Assembly: GCA_020632885.1 (NCBI GenBank)
Contig: JACKEQ010000017.1
Coordinates: 61,517-125,516, forward strand
Direction: 5' to 3'
DNA: 64,000 nucleotides
From: Alphaproteobacteria bacterium
GTDB lineage: Bacteria > Myxococcota_A > UBA796 > GCA-2862545
Part shown: one piece after another, positions 30,903 through 41,741 of the stretch
Numbering within the stretch: position 1 is the stretch's first letter
How the letters are laid out: every line of letters begins with the position of its first letter
Translations under genes and position numbers: made by a program
The notes under the pieces: model-generated
Database searches by the model: none
What the model saw: only the letters and a program-made list of their open reading frames with translations
What the model was told of the DNA's origin: nothing

Positions 30903-30916
30903 ACCCGACGTCGGGT
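30903..30916. promoter_or_regulatory. Perfect 14-bp palindrome in divergent promoter region
   Basis: ACCCGACGTCGGGT lies between the lipoprotein gene (start 30805) and the methyltransferase gene (start 30938), 21 bases before the latter. A related block occurs at 21234. Likely a binding site for a dimeric regulator; unproven. Confidence 0.35.
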
Positions 30917-30937
30917 GGTGGCGGATTAGAGGGCGTC

Positions 30938-31744
30938 ATGGCGGACGGTTCGGGGGTCTGGAGCAAGCATGCGTCGCAGTGGGAGCGCGTCGGCCCGCCT
31001 CTGCGACCGTGCTCCGAGGACGGACGTCTGCTCCTCGACGGCGTGGGGCCGGGCGTCCACCGGGTGCTGGTGCTCGGCGTCACCCCGGAGATGGCGCGGC
31101 TCCCCTGGCCACCGGGCACCTCGCTCCTGGCGGTCGATCGCGTGGTCGCGATGATCGACGACGTCTGGCCGGGCTTCCCGGGGCCGGGGCAGGGGGCGCT
31201 GCTCGCGGACTGGCTGGACGTCGACCTGCCGCCGGGCTCGCGCGACCGTGTGGTCAGCGACGGGTGCTTCGGGGTCCTCTCCTGGCCGGGCGAGCATCGC
31301 GCGCTGCTCCGGCGGGTGCGACGGTTCCTGGCACCCGGGGGCCGCTTCGTGTTCCGGGTGTTCGTGCGTCCGGGTCCCGAAGCGGTCGAAGAGGTGATCG
31401 AGCGCGCCCTGGACGGGAGGCTCGCGACCTTCCACGCCTTCAAGCTCTGCCTGTTGATGGCATCGCAGCCCGACACCGCGGCCGGTGTGGTCACGGGCGA
31501 GGTCTGGGAGCGCTGGAGCGCTGCGGTCCCCGATCCCACGGCCTTCGCGGCCCGCACAGGGTGGCCGGTGGAGCAGGTGGCCACCATCGACGCCTACCGC
31601 GGACAGCCCGCCGTCTACACCTTCCCGACCCTGGCGGAGATCCGCAGTGTGCTGGACGGTGAGGGCTTCGAGGTCGAGCGCGTCATGGAGCCGGGCTACC
31701 CGCTCGGATCGAGGTGTCCGACCCTCGTGGCGAGGCCGCGGTGA
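30938..31744 (+). CDS. Class I SAM-dependent methyltransferase
   Basis: A 268-residue protein with the Rossmann-type order of class I methyltransferases: a motif-I-like segment HRVLVLGVTPEM (loop less glycine-rich than usual), an acidic end of strand 2 (LLAVDRVVAMI), and motif LRRVRRFLAPGGRFVFRVFV, typical of the post-III region. The substrate is unknown. It is translationally coupled by a GTGA overlap to the acyl-adenylating enzyme downstream, which suggests that both act on the same small molecule, perhaps a modified acid. ATG 30938 follows the palindrome at 30903. Confidence 0.7.
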   Translation: MADGSGVWSKHASQWERVGPPLRPCSEDGRLLLDGVGPGVHRVLVLGVTPEMARLPWPPGTSLLAVDRVVAMIDDVWPGFPGPGQGALLADWLDVDLPPGSRDRVVSDGCFGVLSWPGEHRALLRRVRRFLAPGGRFVFRVFVRPGPEAVEEVIERALDGRLATFHAFKLCLLMASQPDTAAGVVTGEVWERWSAAVPDPTAFAARTGWPVEQVATIDAYRGQPAVYTFPTLAEIRSVLDGEGFEVERVMEPGYPLGSRCPTLVARPR

Positions 31745-33105
31745 GCCTGTTCGAGACCCGCCTTCCAGCGAGCGTCGTGCCGGGCCTGGTCTTCCCGGGA
31801 TTCCCGGCGGCCGCCGCGACCCAGGTGCTGGCCCTCCAGGCGCAGCTCGACGCGACCCAGTGGTGGCCTCTCGAGCGCATCCGGGACCATCAGCTCCGTC
31901 AGCTCGAGCAGCTCGTGCGCCATGCTGCGCGAACCACCACGTGGGGGCGGGAGCATGCGGCCGACCTGGTCGACGGTCCACTGACCTGGGAGCGGTTCGC
32001 GCGGCTGCCCATCCTCCGGCGGAACGACCTCCAGAGTGCGCCGGGACGACTGCGCAGCACGGCACCGCCGCCTGCGCACGGGCCCGTCTCGGTCGCCAGG
32101 TCCTCCGGCTCCACCAGCACGCCCGTCGAGGTCGACCGTGCCGCCATCACCGGCATGATCTGGCACGCGCTGAACCACCGCGACCACAGCTGGCACCGAC
32201 GCGACGTCGGCTCGGTGCTCTGCACCCTCCGCCATGCACCCGAGGCGCTCCCGCCGGACGGGGCGGAGCAACCCGCCTGGGGGCCGCTGCTCGGCGCGCT
32301 GGGGCTCTCGGGGCCGTGCCACCACCTCCATGTCGGAGCGACGACCCGGGAGCAGCTCGCCTGGCTGGTACGCCGCCAGCCCGACTACCTGCACTGCTAC
32401 CCGAGCAGCCTCTCCGACCTGCTCGACGCCGCCCCGGAGTCCCCCGTGCCAGGGCTGCGCGCGGTGATGACCTTCGGCGAGGTGGTGGAGCCGTCCTTGC
32501 GGGAACGGCTGCGCGACTGTTGGGGGGTCCCGCTCCAGGACACCTACAGCGCCCAGGAGGTCGGCTACCTCGCGCTCCAGTGCCCCGAGGGTGCGCGCTA
32601 CCACCTGCAGTCCGAGGCGGTCTACACCGAGGTCCTCGACGACGCCGGGGAGCCGTGTGCGCCTGGGGAGCGCGGTCGGCTGGTGGTCACCCCGCTCCAT
32701 GGCTTCGCGATGCCGCTGATCCGCTACGAGCTCGGTGACCTCGGGGTGCTCGGGGAGCCCTGCACCTGCGGACGCGGGCTGCCGGTGCTCGAGCGCATCG
32801 ATGGCCGTGTCCACCAGACGTTCGTCACGGCGGCGGGGGACCGGATCTGGCTCACGGTCGGTGTGCACGTGTTCCCGTCGCTGGCGCCCGTGCGGCAGCA
32901 CCAGCTCGTGCAGCGGGCGCCGGGGACGCTCGAGGCCCGGTTCGTGGCGCACCGGGAGCCCACCGCCGACGAGACGGAGGCGCTGCGGACCCATCTGGTC
33001 GCCCGTCTTCCCGAGGGCACCGCGCTCACGGTCGTCTGGGTCGACGCCATCCCGCGTCAGCCGAGCGGGAAGTTCCTGTCGTTCGTCTCCGCGCTCACCA
33101 GCTGA
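31741..33105 (+). CDS. Phenylacetate-CoA-ligase-like adenylate-forming enzyme
   Basis: A 454-residue member of the PaaK-like branch of adenylate-forming ligases, which activate carboxylic acids as acyl-AMP and often transfer them to CoA. Visible motifs are the P-loop ARSSGSTSTPVEV, the aromatic-acid-pocket segment MTFGEVVEPSLRERLRDCWG, DTYSAQEVGYLALQC, the RYELGDL hinge region and a C-terminal RQPSGKF with the likely catalytic lysine. Length fits PaaK (about 430). GTG 31741 is chosen for its GTGA overlap with the methyltransferase stop; an ATG at 31714 lies inside that gene. The 3' end overlaps the convergent RCC1 gene by 11 bp. Confidence 0.8.
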   Translation: MSLFETRLPASVVPGLVFPGFPAAAATQVLALQAQLDATQWWPLERIRDHQLRQLEQLVRHAARTTTWGREHAADLVDGPLTWERFARLPILRRNDLQSAPGRLRSTAPPPAHGPVSVARSSGSTSTPVEVDRAAITGMIWHALNHRDHSWHRRDVGSVLCTLRHAPEALPPDGAEQPAWGPLLGALGLSGPCHHLHVGATTREQLAWLVRRQPDYLHCYPSSLSDLLDAAPESPVPGLRAVMTFGEVVEPSLRERLRDCWGVPLQDTYSAQEVGYLALQCPEGARYHLQSEAVYTEVLDDAGEPCAPGERGRLVVTPLHGFAMPLIRYELGDLGVLGEPCTCGRGLPVLERIDGRVHQTFVTAAGDRIWLTVGVHVFPSLAPVRQHQLVQRAPGTLEARFVAHREPTADETEALRTHLVARLPEGTALTVVWVDAIPRQPSGKFLSFVSALTS

Positions 33106-35506
33106 CCGGCAGCTCCCTCGGGGCCACCCGCCAGGCGTTGCCATCGCCGAGCATGCCGTCCCAGGGCTCGCCCCAGCACCATCCGCAGCCGTCCGTGTCG
33201 ATGCCGCAGGCCGCGGCGTAGCCGGTGGTCACGCGCTCCCAGACGTGGCTGCCGGGGACCTCGGTCATCGGCTGGTTCACGGTGTTGTCGAGGCTCCGAC
33301 CCCAACACCAGGCGCTGCCGTCGGTGCGCACGGCGCACTGGTGGTAGTCGATCGCCTGGCCGACGTGGGACCAGGTGTTGGCGTCGACCGTGGTGGGCGA
33401 GAGGATCTCGGGCCCGCCGGTGGTGGCGCTCGCCTGGCCGAACTGGTCGAGCCCCCAGCACTGCAGCGTCTGGTCCGTGGCCAGCGCGCAGGTGTGGCTC
33501 GCGGCATGGGTGAGCTGGGTGAAGTGGCCGGCGGCCTGCACGGGCGTGGCGCTGCCGTTCGAGGTCGCGTCGCCGAGGGGGTAGCCGCCCGTGCCCCAGC
33601 ACCACACCTCGTCGACGTTCCGGATCCCGCAGCTGATGGTCCCACCGGCTGCCGCCATCACCCAGTCGGTGTTGGTGTCGACGGGCATCGGGCCCGCGTC
33701 CGACGCGTTCGGTCCGGCCTGTCCCGTGAAGTTGCTGCCCATGCAGAGCAGGCGGCCGTCGTTCACGCCGCACATGGTGTTCCCGCCACCGTCGATGTGG
33801 GTCCAGGTGGTGTCGGTGCCGACCTGGGCGGGGTCCACCAGCGTGGCGTTCGTGCCCTGGCCGCCCTCGTAGGACCCGTTGCTGCCGAAGCAGTAGAGGG
33901 CTCCGGCGTCGGAGATGCCGCACGAGCTGTAGCCGCTGGTGGACAGGGATGCCCAGACGAAGGGGTCGGTGACCCGCTGGGGGATGTTGAAGGAGAAATC
34001 GGGCTCCGTTCCGATACCCAGGGTGGAGCCGTACCCCCAGCAGGACCGGGTGCCGTCGTCGTGTCGGGCGCAGGTGCCCGAGTAGCCCATCTCCACCGAG
34101 GCGAGGTCACAGGTGGTCGCGAGCGGACGTGGTGTGTCCGCGTAGCCCCACGGAGCGCCCGCGAGACCCTGGCTGTTCTCTCCCCAGCAGTGCACGACCC
34201 CCGTGGTGTCGCGCGCACAGACGGCGAAACCTCCGGTGGCGACGGCCTCCCAGCTCCCGGCGACCTGGACGGGCACGGTGTGGTCGTCGGCGTCGATGGT
34301 CCCGGTCGCGAGCTGACCGCGCTCGTTCGAGCCCCAGCACCACAGCGAGGCGTCGTCGCGGGTGGCGCAGGCACCCTGGTTGCCCGCGCTGACCTGCTCC
34401 CAGCCGGTGCCCGTGATCTGGACGGGGTCTGCCGTGTCGGCGGCAGCACCGTTGGAACCGTGGTCGCTGCGACCCCAGCACCACAGCGAGCCGTCGTCGC
34501 GCGTCGCACAGACGGTGGTGGTGCCGACGTCCACCCGGTCGTAGCCGGAGCCGATCACCTGCACCGGAACCGCCGAGCCCACGTAGGCGCCGTTGCCGAG
34601 CTGACCGCGGTCGCCCGCTCCCCAGCACCAGACCTCGTCGCTGTCGTTGCGGGCGCAGGAGATGGCGCCTTCGGATCCGCCGCCTGCCGAGACCTGGGTC
34701 CAGTCGGTGGCCGTACCGACCTGCACCGGGGCATCGCGGTCCTGGTAGGTGGTGTCGCCGTTCTCGCCCTCGTCCCCGCGGCCCCAGCACCAGAGCGTTC
34801 CGTCGGTCTTCAGCGCGCAGCTTTGTCGGTAGCCGAGCGTCACGTGGGCCCAGTCGGTGTCGGTGCCCACCTGCTGCGGTGTGCTCGCGTCGACCTGGTC
34901 GCCCTGCCCGAGCTGTCCGTCGCCGTTGTCGCCCCAGCACCACAGGGTGTGCTGATCGTCGATGGCGCAGACGTGTCGCTCGCCGACACCGACCTCCACC
35001 CACGTTCGCGGGGCTCCCGTCTGCACGGCCTCCTGCACGGGGTCGGTGTGGTCCTGGCCCAGCTGACCGTTGTCGTTGTCGCCCCAACAACCGAGCAGCC
35101 CGTCGCTCTGGACCAGGCAGCCGTTGCGCTCGTCGATGTCCAGCCGGGTCGGTACATCGAGGGTCACCGGGTCGGTGTCGGCATCTGTGTCGGTGTCGGC
35201 ATCTGTGTCCGCATCTGTGTCGGTGTCCGTGTCCGCGTCTGTGTCCGCGTCCGTGTCCGCATCGGTGTCTGCGTCCGTGTCCGCATCGGTGTCTGCGTCC
35301 GTGTCCGCATCGGTGTCTGCGTCCGTGTCCGCATCGGTGTCTGCGTCCGTGTCCGCATCGGTGTCTGCGTCCGTGTCCGCATCGGTGTCTGCGTCCGTGT
35401 CCGCATCGGTGTCTGTGTCGGTGTCCGCATCGTCGGTGTCGGTGTCGGTGTCACCGCCCGCGCAGCCGATGAGGGCGAGGGAGAGAAGGAGGGTGCGGAC
35501 GGTCAT
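33095..35506 (-). CDS. RCC1-repeat double-propeller lipoprotein
   Basis: An 803-residue lipoprotein: signal MTVRTLLLSLALIGC, an Asp/Thr/Ala linker (about 18-115), then about 14 RCC1-type repeats of roughly 48 residues, enough for two seven-bladed beta-propellers. Each repeat has a paired-cysteine pattern (VCAIDDQHTLWCWG, ACATRDDASLWCWG, and so on), suggesting a disulfide in nearly every blade, as expected outside the cytoplasm. RCC1-type propellers usually bind partner proteins; the target here is unknown. GGAG precedes ATG 35506. It is divergent from the kinase gene at 35647 across 140 bp. Confidence 0.82.
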   Translation of the reverse strand: MTVRTLLLSLALIGCAGGDTDTDTDDADTDTDTDADTDADTDADTDADTDADTDADTDADTDADTDADTDADTDADTDADTDADTDADTDADTDTDTDADTDADTDTDADTDPVTLDVPTRLDIDERNGCLVQSDGLLGCWGDNDNGQLGQDHTDPVQEAVQTGAPRTWVEVGVGERHVCAIDDQHTLWCWGDNGDGQLGQGDQVDASTPQQVGTDTDWAHVTLGYRQSCALKTDGTLWCWGRGDEGENGDTTYQDRDAPVQVGTATDWTQVSAGGGSEGAISCARNDSDEVWCWGAGDRGQLGNGAYVGSAVPVQVIGSGYDRVDVGTTTVCATRDDGSLWCWGRSDHGSNGAAADTADPVQITGTGWEQVSAGNQGACATRDDASLWCWGSNERGQLATGTIDADDHTVPVQVAGSWEAVATGGFAVCARDTTGVVHCWGENSQGLAGAPWGYADTPRPLATTCDLASVEMGYSGTCARHDDGTRSCWGYGSTLGIGTEPDFSFNIPQRVTDPFVWASLSTSGYSSCGISDAGALYCFGSNGSYEGGQGTNATLVDPAQVGTDTTWTHIDGGGNTMCGVNDGRLLCMGSNFTGQAGPNASDAGPMPVDTNTDWVMAAAGGTISCGIRNVDEVWCWGTGGYPLGDATSNGSATPVQAAGHFTQLTHAASHTCALATDQTLQCWGLDQFGQASATTGGPEILSPTTVDANTWSHVGQAIDYHQCAVRTDGSAWCWGRSLDNTVNQPMTEVPGSHVWERVTTGYAAACGIDTDGCGWCWGEPWDGMLGDGNAWRVAPRELPVSW
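35257..35416 (-). repeat. 24-bp tandem repeat (about 6.5 perfect copies)
   Basis: Unit CCGCATCGGTGTCTGCGTCC plus GTGT recurs at exact 24-bp spacing from 35257 (units begin 35257, 35281, 35305, 35329, 35353, 35377; partial at 35401). In the RCC1 gene each unit encodes eight linker residues (Asp/Ala/Thr), so copy changes stay in frame. Confidence 0.85.
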
Positions 35507-35646
35507 CTGGGAGTCTCCGGTTCCACGGAACCTACCGAATGCGGTGTCGGGCTGTCACGAGATTCCCTTCGGGTGCGACCGTGCGCCCCGTCTCCGGCGC
35601 TGTTGCACGCGCTGTGGATCGGCATAGCCGGCGTAGGGGAGGCACG

Positions 35647-38121
<2,475 letters not shown>

Positions 38122-38224
38122 GGCTCGGGCGAGCACGCCACGGGGTGCGGGCTGGGCGGCGGAACGGCGGCCTGGGCAGGGGGATTCTGCTACCCTCCGC
38201 AGACGCTCTCGAGGAGGAGCCTCC

Positions 38225-38899
38225 ATGATCCTGTTCGTAGCCAGCGCACTCGGCGGGCCGCTCTCGGCGTTCGTGAGCAGCGCGGAGCCCGTGCACGTCC
38301 TCGTGGACGGCCAGGACATCGGGGTCGCGAAGGTCGACCAGCCGTTCGACTTCAGGCTCCGCGAGGGTCAGACGTTCAGCCTGAAGTGCGGCGAGACGGT
38401 CCTGGAGGGTCGTCCGTTCTCGCGAGAGGACCTCCGCATCGTGGTGCGGGAGGGGACGGGCCCGTGCTCCTGGTCGGCAGAGGCCCGCCTGTACTCGATC
38501 CTGGGGAGCCGACCGCAGGACGACGGGGCGGTCGTCGACCTGTGGGGGGAGGGCGGGCTCGGGGACCTCGACGCGGCGCTGGCCAGCAAGCCACCCCGGT
38601 TGGGCGCCTTCCAGGGGCTCGCGTGCATCTCCACGTGCGGGCACCCGTCGTCGCGCGCGATCCACGCGGCTCTGCGGGAGGCTCTGGAGGGGCTGTCGGG
38701 CTGCACGTCGAGCCTGGCGCAGCCGGTGGAGTCGGTGCGGCTCACGGTGCAGGCCTCCGGCGGGCGCGTGACCGGGGTCGGCGCGACGGGCCTGGAGGGC
38801 GACGCGGCCACCTGTCTGACGAACGGGCTGCGCGAGGTGCACGTCCCGGCGGACACCCCGGTGACCTCTACCTGGGTCCTCCAGGCCATCCGCCCGTAG
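38225..38899 (+). CDS. Small exported protein with AgmX-like C-terminus
   Basis: A 224-residue protein with a hydrophobic start (MILFVASALGGPLSAFVSSA), probably a signal peptide, a PEGA-like first section (VHVLVDGQDIGVAKV) and a C-terminal section of about 80 residues. In that section conserved Cys and Gly positions (CTSSLAQPVESVRLTVQASG, then ATCLTNGLREVHVP) recall the AgmX/TonB-C-like domain found in the alpha-2-macroglobulin of this window. AGGAGG lies eight bases upstream of ATG 38225. No function can be assigned; a periplasmic accessory protein is a guess. Confidence 0.6.
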   Translation: MILFVASALGGPLSAFVSSAEPVHVLVDGQDIGVAKVDQPFDFRLREGQTFSLKCGETVLEGRPFSREDLRIVVREGTGPCSWSAEARLYSILGSRPQDDGAVVDLWGEGGLGDLDAALASKPPRLGAFQGLACISTCGHPSSRAIHAALREALEGLSGCTSSLAQPVESVRLTVQASGGRVTGVGATGLEGDAATCLTNGLREVHVPADTPVTSTWVLQAIRP

Positions 38900-38918
38900 A
38901 GGCCAGGATGGCGAGACC

Positions 38919-38974
38919 TTCGGTGGTGAGTATGGAATCGGTGGTCACGGAGGGGTCGGGGCCGATGCGTTGGA
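38919..38974. repeat. 56-bp direct repeat, copy 1 (left flank of AbiE-like locus)
   Basis: Begins TTCGGTGGTGAGTATGGAAT and ends GATGCGTTGGA. It matches 40980-41035 and 41686-41741 at about 90%. The other two copies are the 3' end and downstream flank of the small lipoprotein genes; here only that end is left, so it is a remnant of such a gene. Confidence 0.8.
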
Positions 38975-39051
38975 TGTGGAGCGAGGTCGAGCTCGACCGG
39001 TGTGCCAGCGATGACCGAGGGGCGTCACTCCTTTGTTGCTCGAACTGTGCT

Positions 39052-39102
39052 TGTTGTGCGGGTTCGACAACATAGGGCATCTGGACAACAGCGTCGCTGT
39101 TG
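39052..39102. promoter_or_regulatory. Inverted-repeat operator upstream of AbiE-like pair
   Basis: Two nested inverted repeats share a TTGT/ACAA core: TGTTGT-nine bases-ACAACA (39052-39072) and CAACAGC-GTC-GCTGTTG (39086-39102). A TTGACT box follows at 39100. The stretch is clearly less GC-rich than its surroundings. AbiEi-type antitoxins repress their own promoters through inverted repeats, which fits. Confidence 0.5.
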
Positions 39103-39108
39103 ACTAAA

Positions 39109-40140
39109 ATGGCCATGTTGTACGTCGTGGGCATCATGGGCAGAACAGACAACACCATCGTGTCGGGGGCAGTCGAGCTTCTGGCAGACCGGTTGCCGCC
39201 CGGATGGACCGTGCGGGCGGGCGTGTCGGATGACCGCCACCTCGAGGTCTCGGCTGCTTCGGGAGAATGCGGTCGGATCGCAATGCGCGTCGCGAAGCGA
39301 CTCGACCCCCGAGGTGTGCGGGAGCTCGAAGGGACGGAGGGCGTCGTGCTCACGCCGTACGCTTCTCCAGCCGTGAGGGCCGCACTCGAAGCCAGGGGGC
39401 TCGGATACGCGGATCTGACGGGCAATGCGCGTGTGGTGCTGACAGAGCCCGGGCTGTTCATCCGGACGGACGGGGCTGCGAGCAACCCGTGGCCCGAGAA
39501 GCGGACCCTGTCGCTACGCGGGACGAAGGCGGGGCGGGTCGTAGAGGCGCTCGTCTCGACGCCTCTCCCGGTGGGAGTCCGAGCGCTGGCCGGCCTCGCA
39601 GGAACAGACCCTGGCTATGTGTCCCGTCTGCTCGCGAAGCTCGACCGGGAGGCGCTGATCGACCGCGAGGGACGAGGAGAGGTCGCCTGGGTCGACTGGC
39701 AGCGGCTGCTGGCCAGGTGGGCGGAGGATTCGCCGCTCGCCTCGAGGAGTGAACGGTCGACGTGGATCGCGCCGCGCGGGCTGTCGTCGGTGCGGGCACG
39801 GCTCGTCGACCTCGCCTTACCCTACGCACTCACAGGCTCCGAGGTCGCCAGTGGGTCGGCCCCCATCGCTCCGACGCGGTTGCTGTCGATCTACGTCGAA
39901 CACCGTACGGCCGTTGCGGAGGCGTTGGGGCTGGTGGAGGCGGATGCGGGCGTGAACGTGGTGCTCCTCGAGCCCGAAGACCCAGCGGTGTTGGAGGGGC
40001 GGGTCGCCGATGGCGGTGTGTTCCGTTCGACGCTGCCACGCGTGGTGGCGGACCTCCTCTCCGGGCCGGGCAGGTCGCCGGCGGAGGGAGAGGCTCTGAT
40101 GGCGTGGATGTCGGAGAATCCGGACGTGTGGCGTGGATGA
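39109..40140 (+). CDS. AbiEi-like antitoxin / winged-helix repressor
   Basis: A protein of about 343 residues resembling the AbiEi family of type IV toxin-antitoxin systems. An N-terminal alpha/beta segment (GVVLTPYASPAVRAALEARG, then GYADLTGNARV) is followed by a winged helix-turn-helix (about 135-195: GVRALAGLAGTDPGYVSRLL, then KLDREALIDREGRG). AbiEi proteins repress the operon and counteract the nucleotidyltransferase toxin. The start is uncertain: TTG 39100, ATG 39109 and ATG 39136 are in frame, none with a good ribosome-binding site; if TTGACT at 39100 is a -35 box then 39136 is the likely start. The 3' end overlaps the next gene by eight bases. Operator-like inverted repeats lie just upstream. 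Confidence 0.6.
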   Translation: MAMLYVVGIMGRTDNTIVSGAVELLADRLPPGWTVRAGVSDDRHLEVSAASGECGRIAMRVAKRLDPRGVRELEGTEGVVLTPYASPAVRAALEARGLGYADLTGNARVVLTEPGLFIRTDGAASNPWPEKRTLSLRGTKAGRVVEALVSTPLPVGVRALAGLAGTDPGYVSRLLAKLDREALIDREGRGEVAWVDWQRLLARWAEDSPLASRSERSTWIAPRGLSSVRARLVDLALPYALTGSEVASGSAPIAPTRLLSIYVEHRTAVAEALGLVEADAGVNVVLLEPEDPAVLEGRVADGGVFRSTLPRVVADLLSGPGRSPAEGEALMAWMSENPDVWRG

Positions 40141-40949
40141 GCTCTACGTCGCGGCACGCCGCGTTCTCCTCGACGCGCTCGAGGCCCTCGGACCCCACAT
40201 CGACGCCGTCACCCTGGTCGGCGCACAGGCCCTGTACCTGCACACGGGGGATGCCGACCTGGCCGTACCGGCGTACACGACGGACGCTGACATCGTCCTG
40301 GATCCGGCCTTGCTCGGACCGATTCCCCCTCTGGAGAGGGCGCTGCTCGACGCGGGTTTCGCCGCGCCGTCGGGTAGCGCGGTCGGCGTCTGGCAGCGTA
40401 GTGCCGGACAGGTGCTCGTCGATGTGGACGTGATGGTGCCCGCGACGGTGAGCCCAGGGAAGGGGAAGCGTGCGGCGCGTCTGCTGGGGCACGATGACCG
40501 CGCGGCTCGGAAGGTGTCGGGGCTGGAGGGGGCGCTGGTCGACCGGTCGCGCATGGGGCTCGGGTCCCTGGAGCCCGACCACGACCTACGCTCGATAGAG
40601 GTCGCGGTCGCGGGTCCGGGTGCGCTCCTGGTCGCGAAGGTGTTCAAGATTGTGGAGCGGCGGGGCACGGCGCGTTCCAACGACAAGGATGCGCTGGACG
40701 TCTTCCGTGGACACGGAAGCGATGGCGGACGCGCTGGCAACGGTCTGTGACGATCCGCGGAGTCGGGAAGTCGCTCTGGAGGGGCTGCGCCTCTTCGGCC
40801 AGCTCTTCGGTTCGCGGGTCGGGTCGGGGGTCGAGATGGTGGTCCGGACCACCGACCTGCTGTTGGACGAAGCGGAGGTGCGGGTGTCGTGCGACCTGCT
40901 CGCCCGGTCACTGGTGGATGCGATCCGTCGGCGAGGTTCCGTCGCCTGA
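40133..40949 (+). CDS. AbiEii-like nucleotidyltransferase (frameshifted)
   Basis: Nucleotidyltransferase-fold protein of the kind paired with AbiEi regulators. The N-terminal half holds LVGAQALYLHTGDADLAVPA and the acidic catalytic strand YTTDADIVLD; further on come RAARLLGHDDRAARKVSGLE and LLVAKVFKIVERRGTA with NDKDALDVFR. The frame then breaks near 40705-40712 and the C-terminal ~75 residues continue in another frame (VDTEAMADALATVCDDPRSR, then LLLDEAEVRVSCDLLARSL). It may be an inactive toxin or a sequence error. GTG 40133 overlaps the antitoxin stop. A clipped copy of the last 100 bp recurs at 41548. Confidence 0.55.
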
Positions 40950-40979
40950 CGTCACGGATGCCGTACTCCACCAGAGACA

Positions 40980-41035
40980 TTCGGTAGTGAGTATGGAATC
41001 GGGGGTCACGGAGGGGTCGGGGCCGGTGCGTTGGA
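40980..41035. repeat. 56-bp direct repeat, copy 2 (right flank of AbiE-like locus)
   Basis: Same block as 38919-38974. It includes the stop codon and last codons of the lipoprotein gene at 41006. Together with copy 1 it brackets the AbiE-like pair. Confidence 0.8.
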
Positions 41036-41419
41036 CGCCCGGGACTTGCGGACGTGCTCGATCATCCATTCGCGTTGGGCGTGGTTCTCGGTGATCCTGG
41101 CCTTCTCCAGGTACTTCTCGCAGAGGTAGTCGTCGCCACCCCTGCAACCCGCCCGCATCGCGGTGTCCGCGTCACTGTCCAGCGCCCGTTCCTGCGCGAG
41201 CTCGAAGTAGCGGCGGCAGCTGTCTGCCACATGCGAGCGGCAGGGTGGAGCGAGCAGCAGGTCGAGCTGGGGATGATCAGGCTGTCCAACCGCGGCGCGG
41301 TAGCAGACGTCTGGGTCCTTCTTCGAGAGACAGTCGGCGACGTCACCAGTCTGAAAGTCCATGGTCGCCGCGGTTTCAGAATCGGAGCTGCATGCGCCGA
41401 GGACGAGCAACAGGACCAT
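41006..41419 (-). CDS. Small Cys-containing Sel1-like lipoprotein, duplicate copy
   Basis: A 137-residue lipoprotein (signal MVLLLVLGAC) with paired-Cys helical repeats: DVADCLSKKDPDVCYRAAVG, ADSCRRYFELAQERALDSD, then AGCRGGDDYLCEKYLEKA. This is reminiscent of Sel1-like repeats. The last ~38 residues (from YLCEKYLEKA) are almost identical to the paralogue at 41712, while the first two thirds differ strongly. GGGAG lies upstream of ATG 41419. It follows a clipped tail of the 746-residue gene, so it is the product of a tandem duplication. Function unknown; by arrangement it could be an immunity-type partner. Confidence 0.7.
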   Translation of the reverse strand: MVLLLVLGACSSDSETAATMDFQTGDVADCLSKKDPDVCYRAAVGQPDHPQLDLLLAPPCRSHVADSCRRYFELAQERALDSDADTAMRAGCRGGDDYLCEKYLEKARITENHAQREWMIEHVRKSRASNAPAPTPP

Positions 41420-41547
41420 CACTTGCTCCCTACCCGGTCCACCAGCAGGCGAAGCTCGACGTTCTGCTCGCCGGCCATCGCGGCGTCTGCGATGACGTCG
41501 CGCAGGTCGGCGGGCGTGCGCTCGGAGCCCCGGGCGCCCGCCCAGGT
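41420..41547 (-). pseudogene. Clipped tail of the 746-residue gene
   Basis: The minus strand reads SERTPADLRDVIADA then AMAGEQNVE, matching residues about 610-650 of the protein encoded at 42128-44368, with about 30 bases deleted between the two blocks. The remaining C-terminal ~90 residues are missing and the frame ends in an unrelated RLLVDRVGSK. It has no start codon of its own. It is the left part of a roughly 0.7-kb tandem duplication. Confidence 0.75.
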
Positions 41548-41650
41548 CCGGGTCACCGACCTGCTGTCGGACGAAGCGGAGGCGCGGGTGTCGTGCGACC
41601 TGCTCGCCCCGTCGGGCCATCCGATCCGTCGGCGAGGTTCACCAGCGTGA
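41548..41650 (+). pseudogene. Clipped 3' end of the AbiEii-like gene
   Basis: About 85% identical to 40846-40949 (TDLLSDEAEARVSCDLLA versus TDLLLDEAEVRVSCDLLA). It has no start or upstream part and abuts the clipped tail of the 746-residue gene. This junction marks the boundary of the tandem duplication. Confidence 0.75.
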
Positions 41651-41685
41651 CGGGAAGCCACGGGACGGGCTCTCCGCCTGAGACA

Positions 41686-41741
41686 TTCGGTAGTGATTGT
41701 GGAATCGTGGGTCACGGAGGGGTCGGGGCCGATGCGTTGGA
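41686..41741. repeat. 56-bp direct repeat, copy 3
   Basis: Same block as 38919 and 40980. It covers the stop codon and last codons of the lipoprotein gene at 41712. Confidence 0.8.

Noticed and set aside
35257..35416. CRISPR-like array of regular repeats
   Set aside because: The 24-bp units are contiguous with no spacers and encode an in-frame linker.
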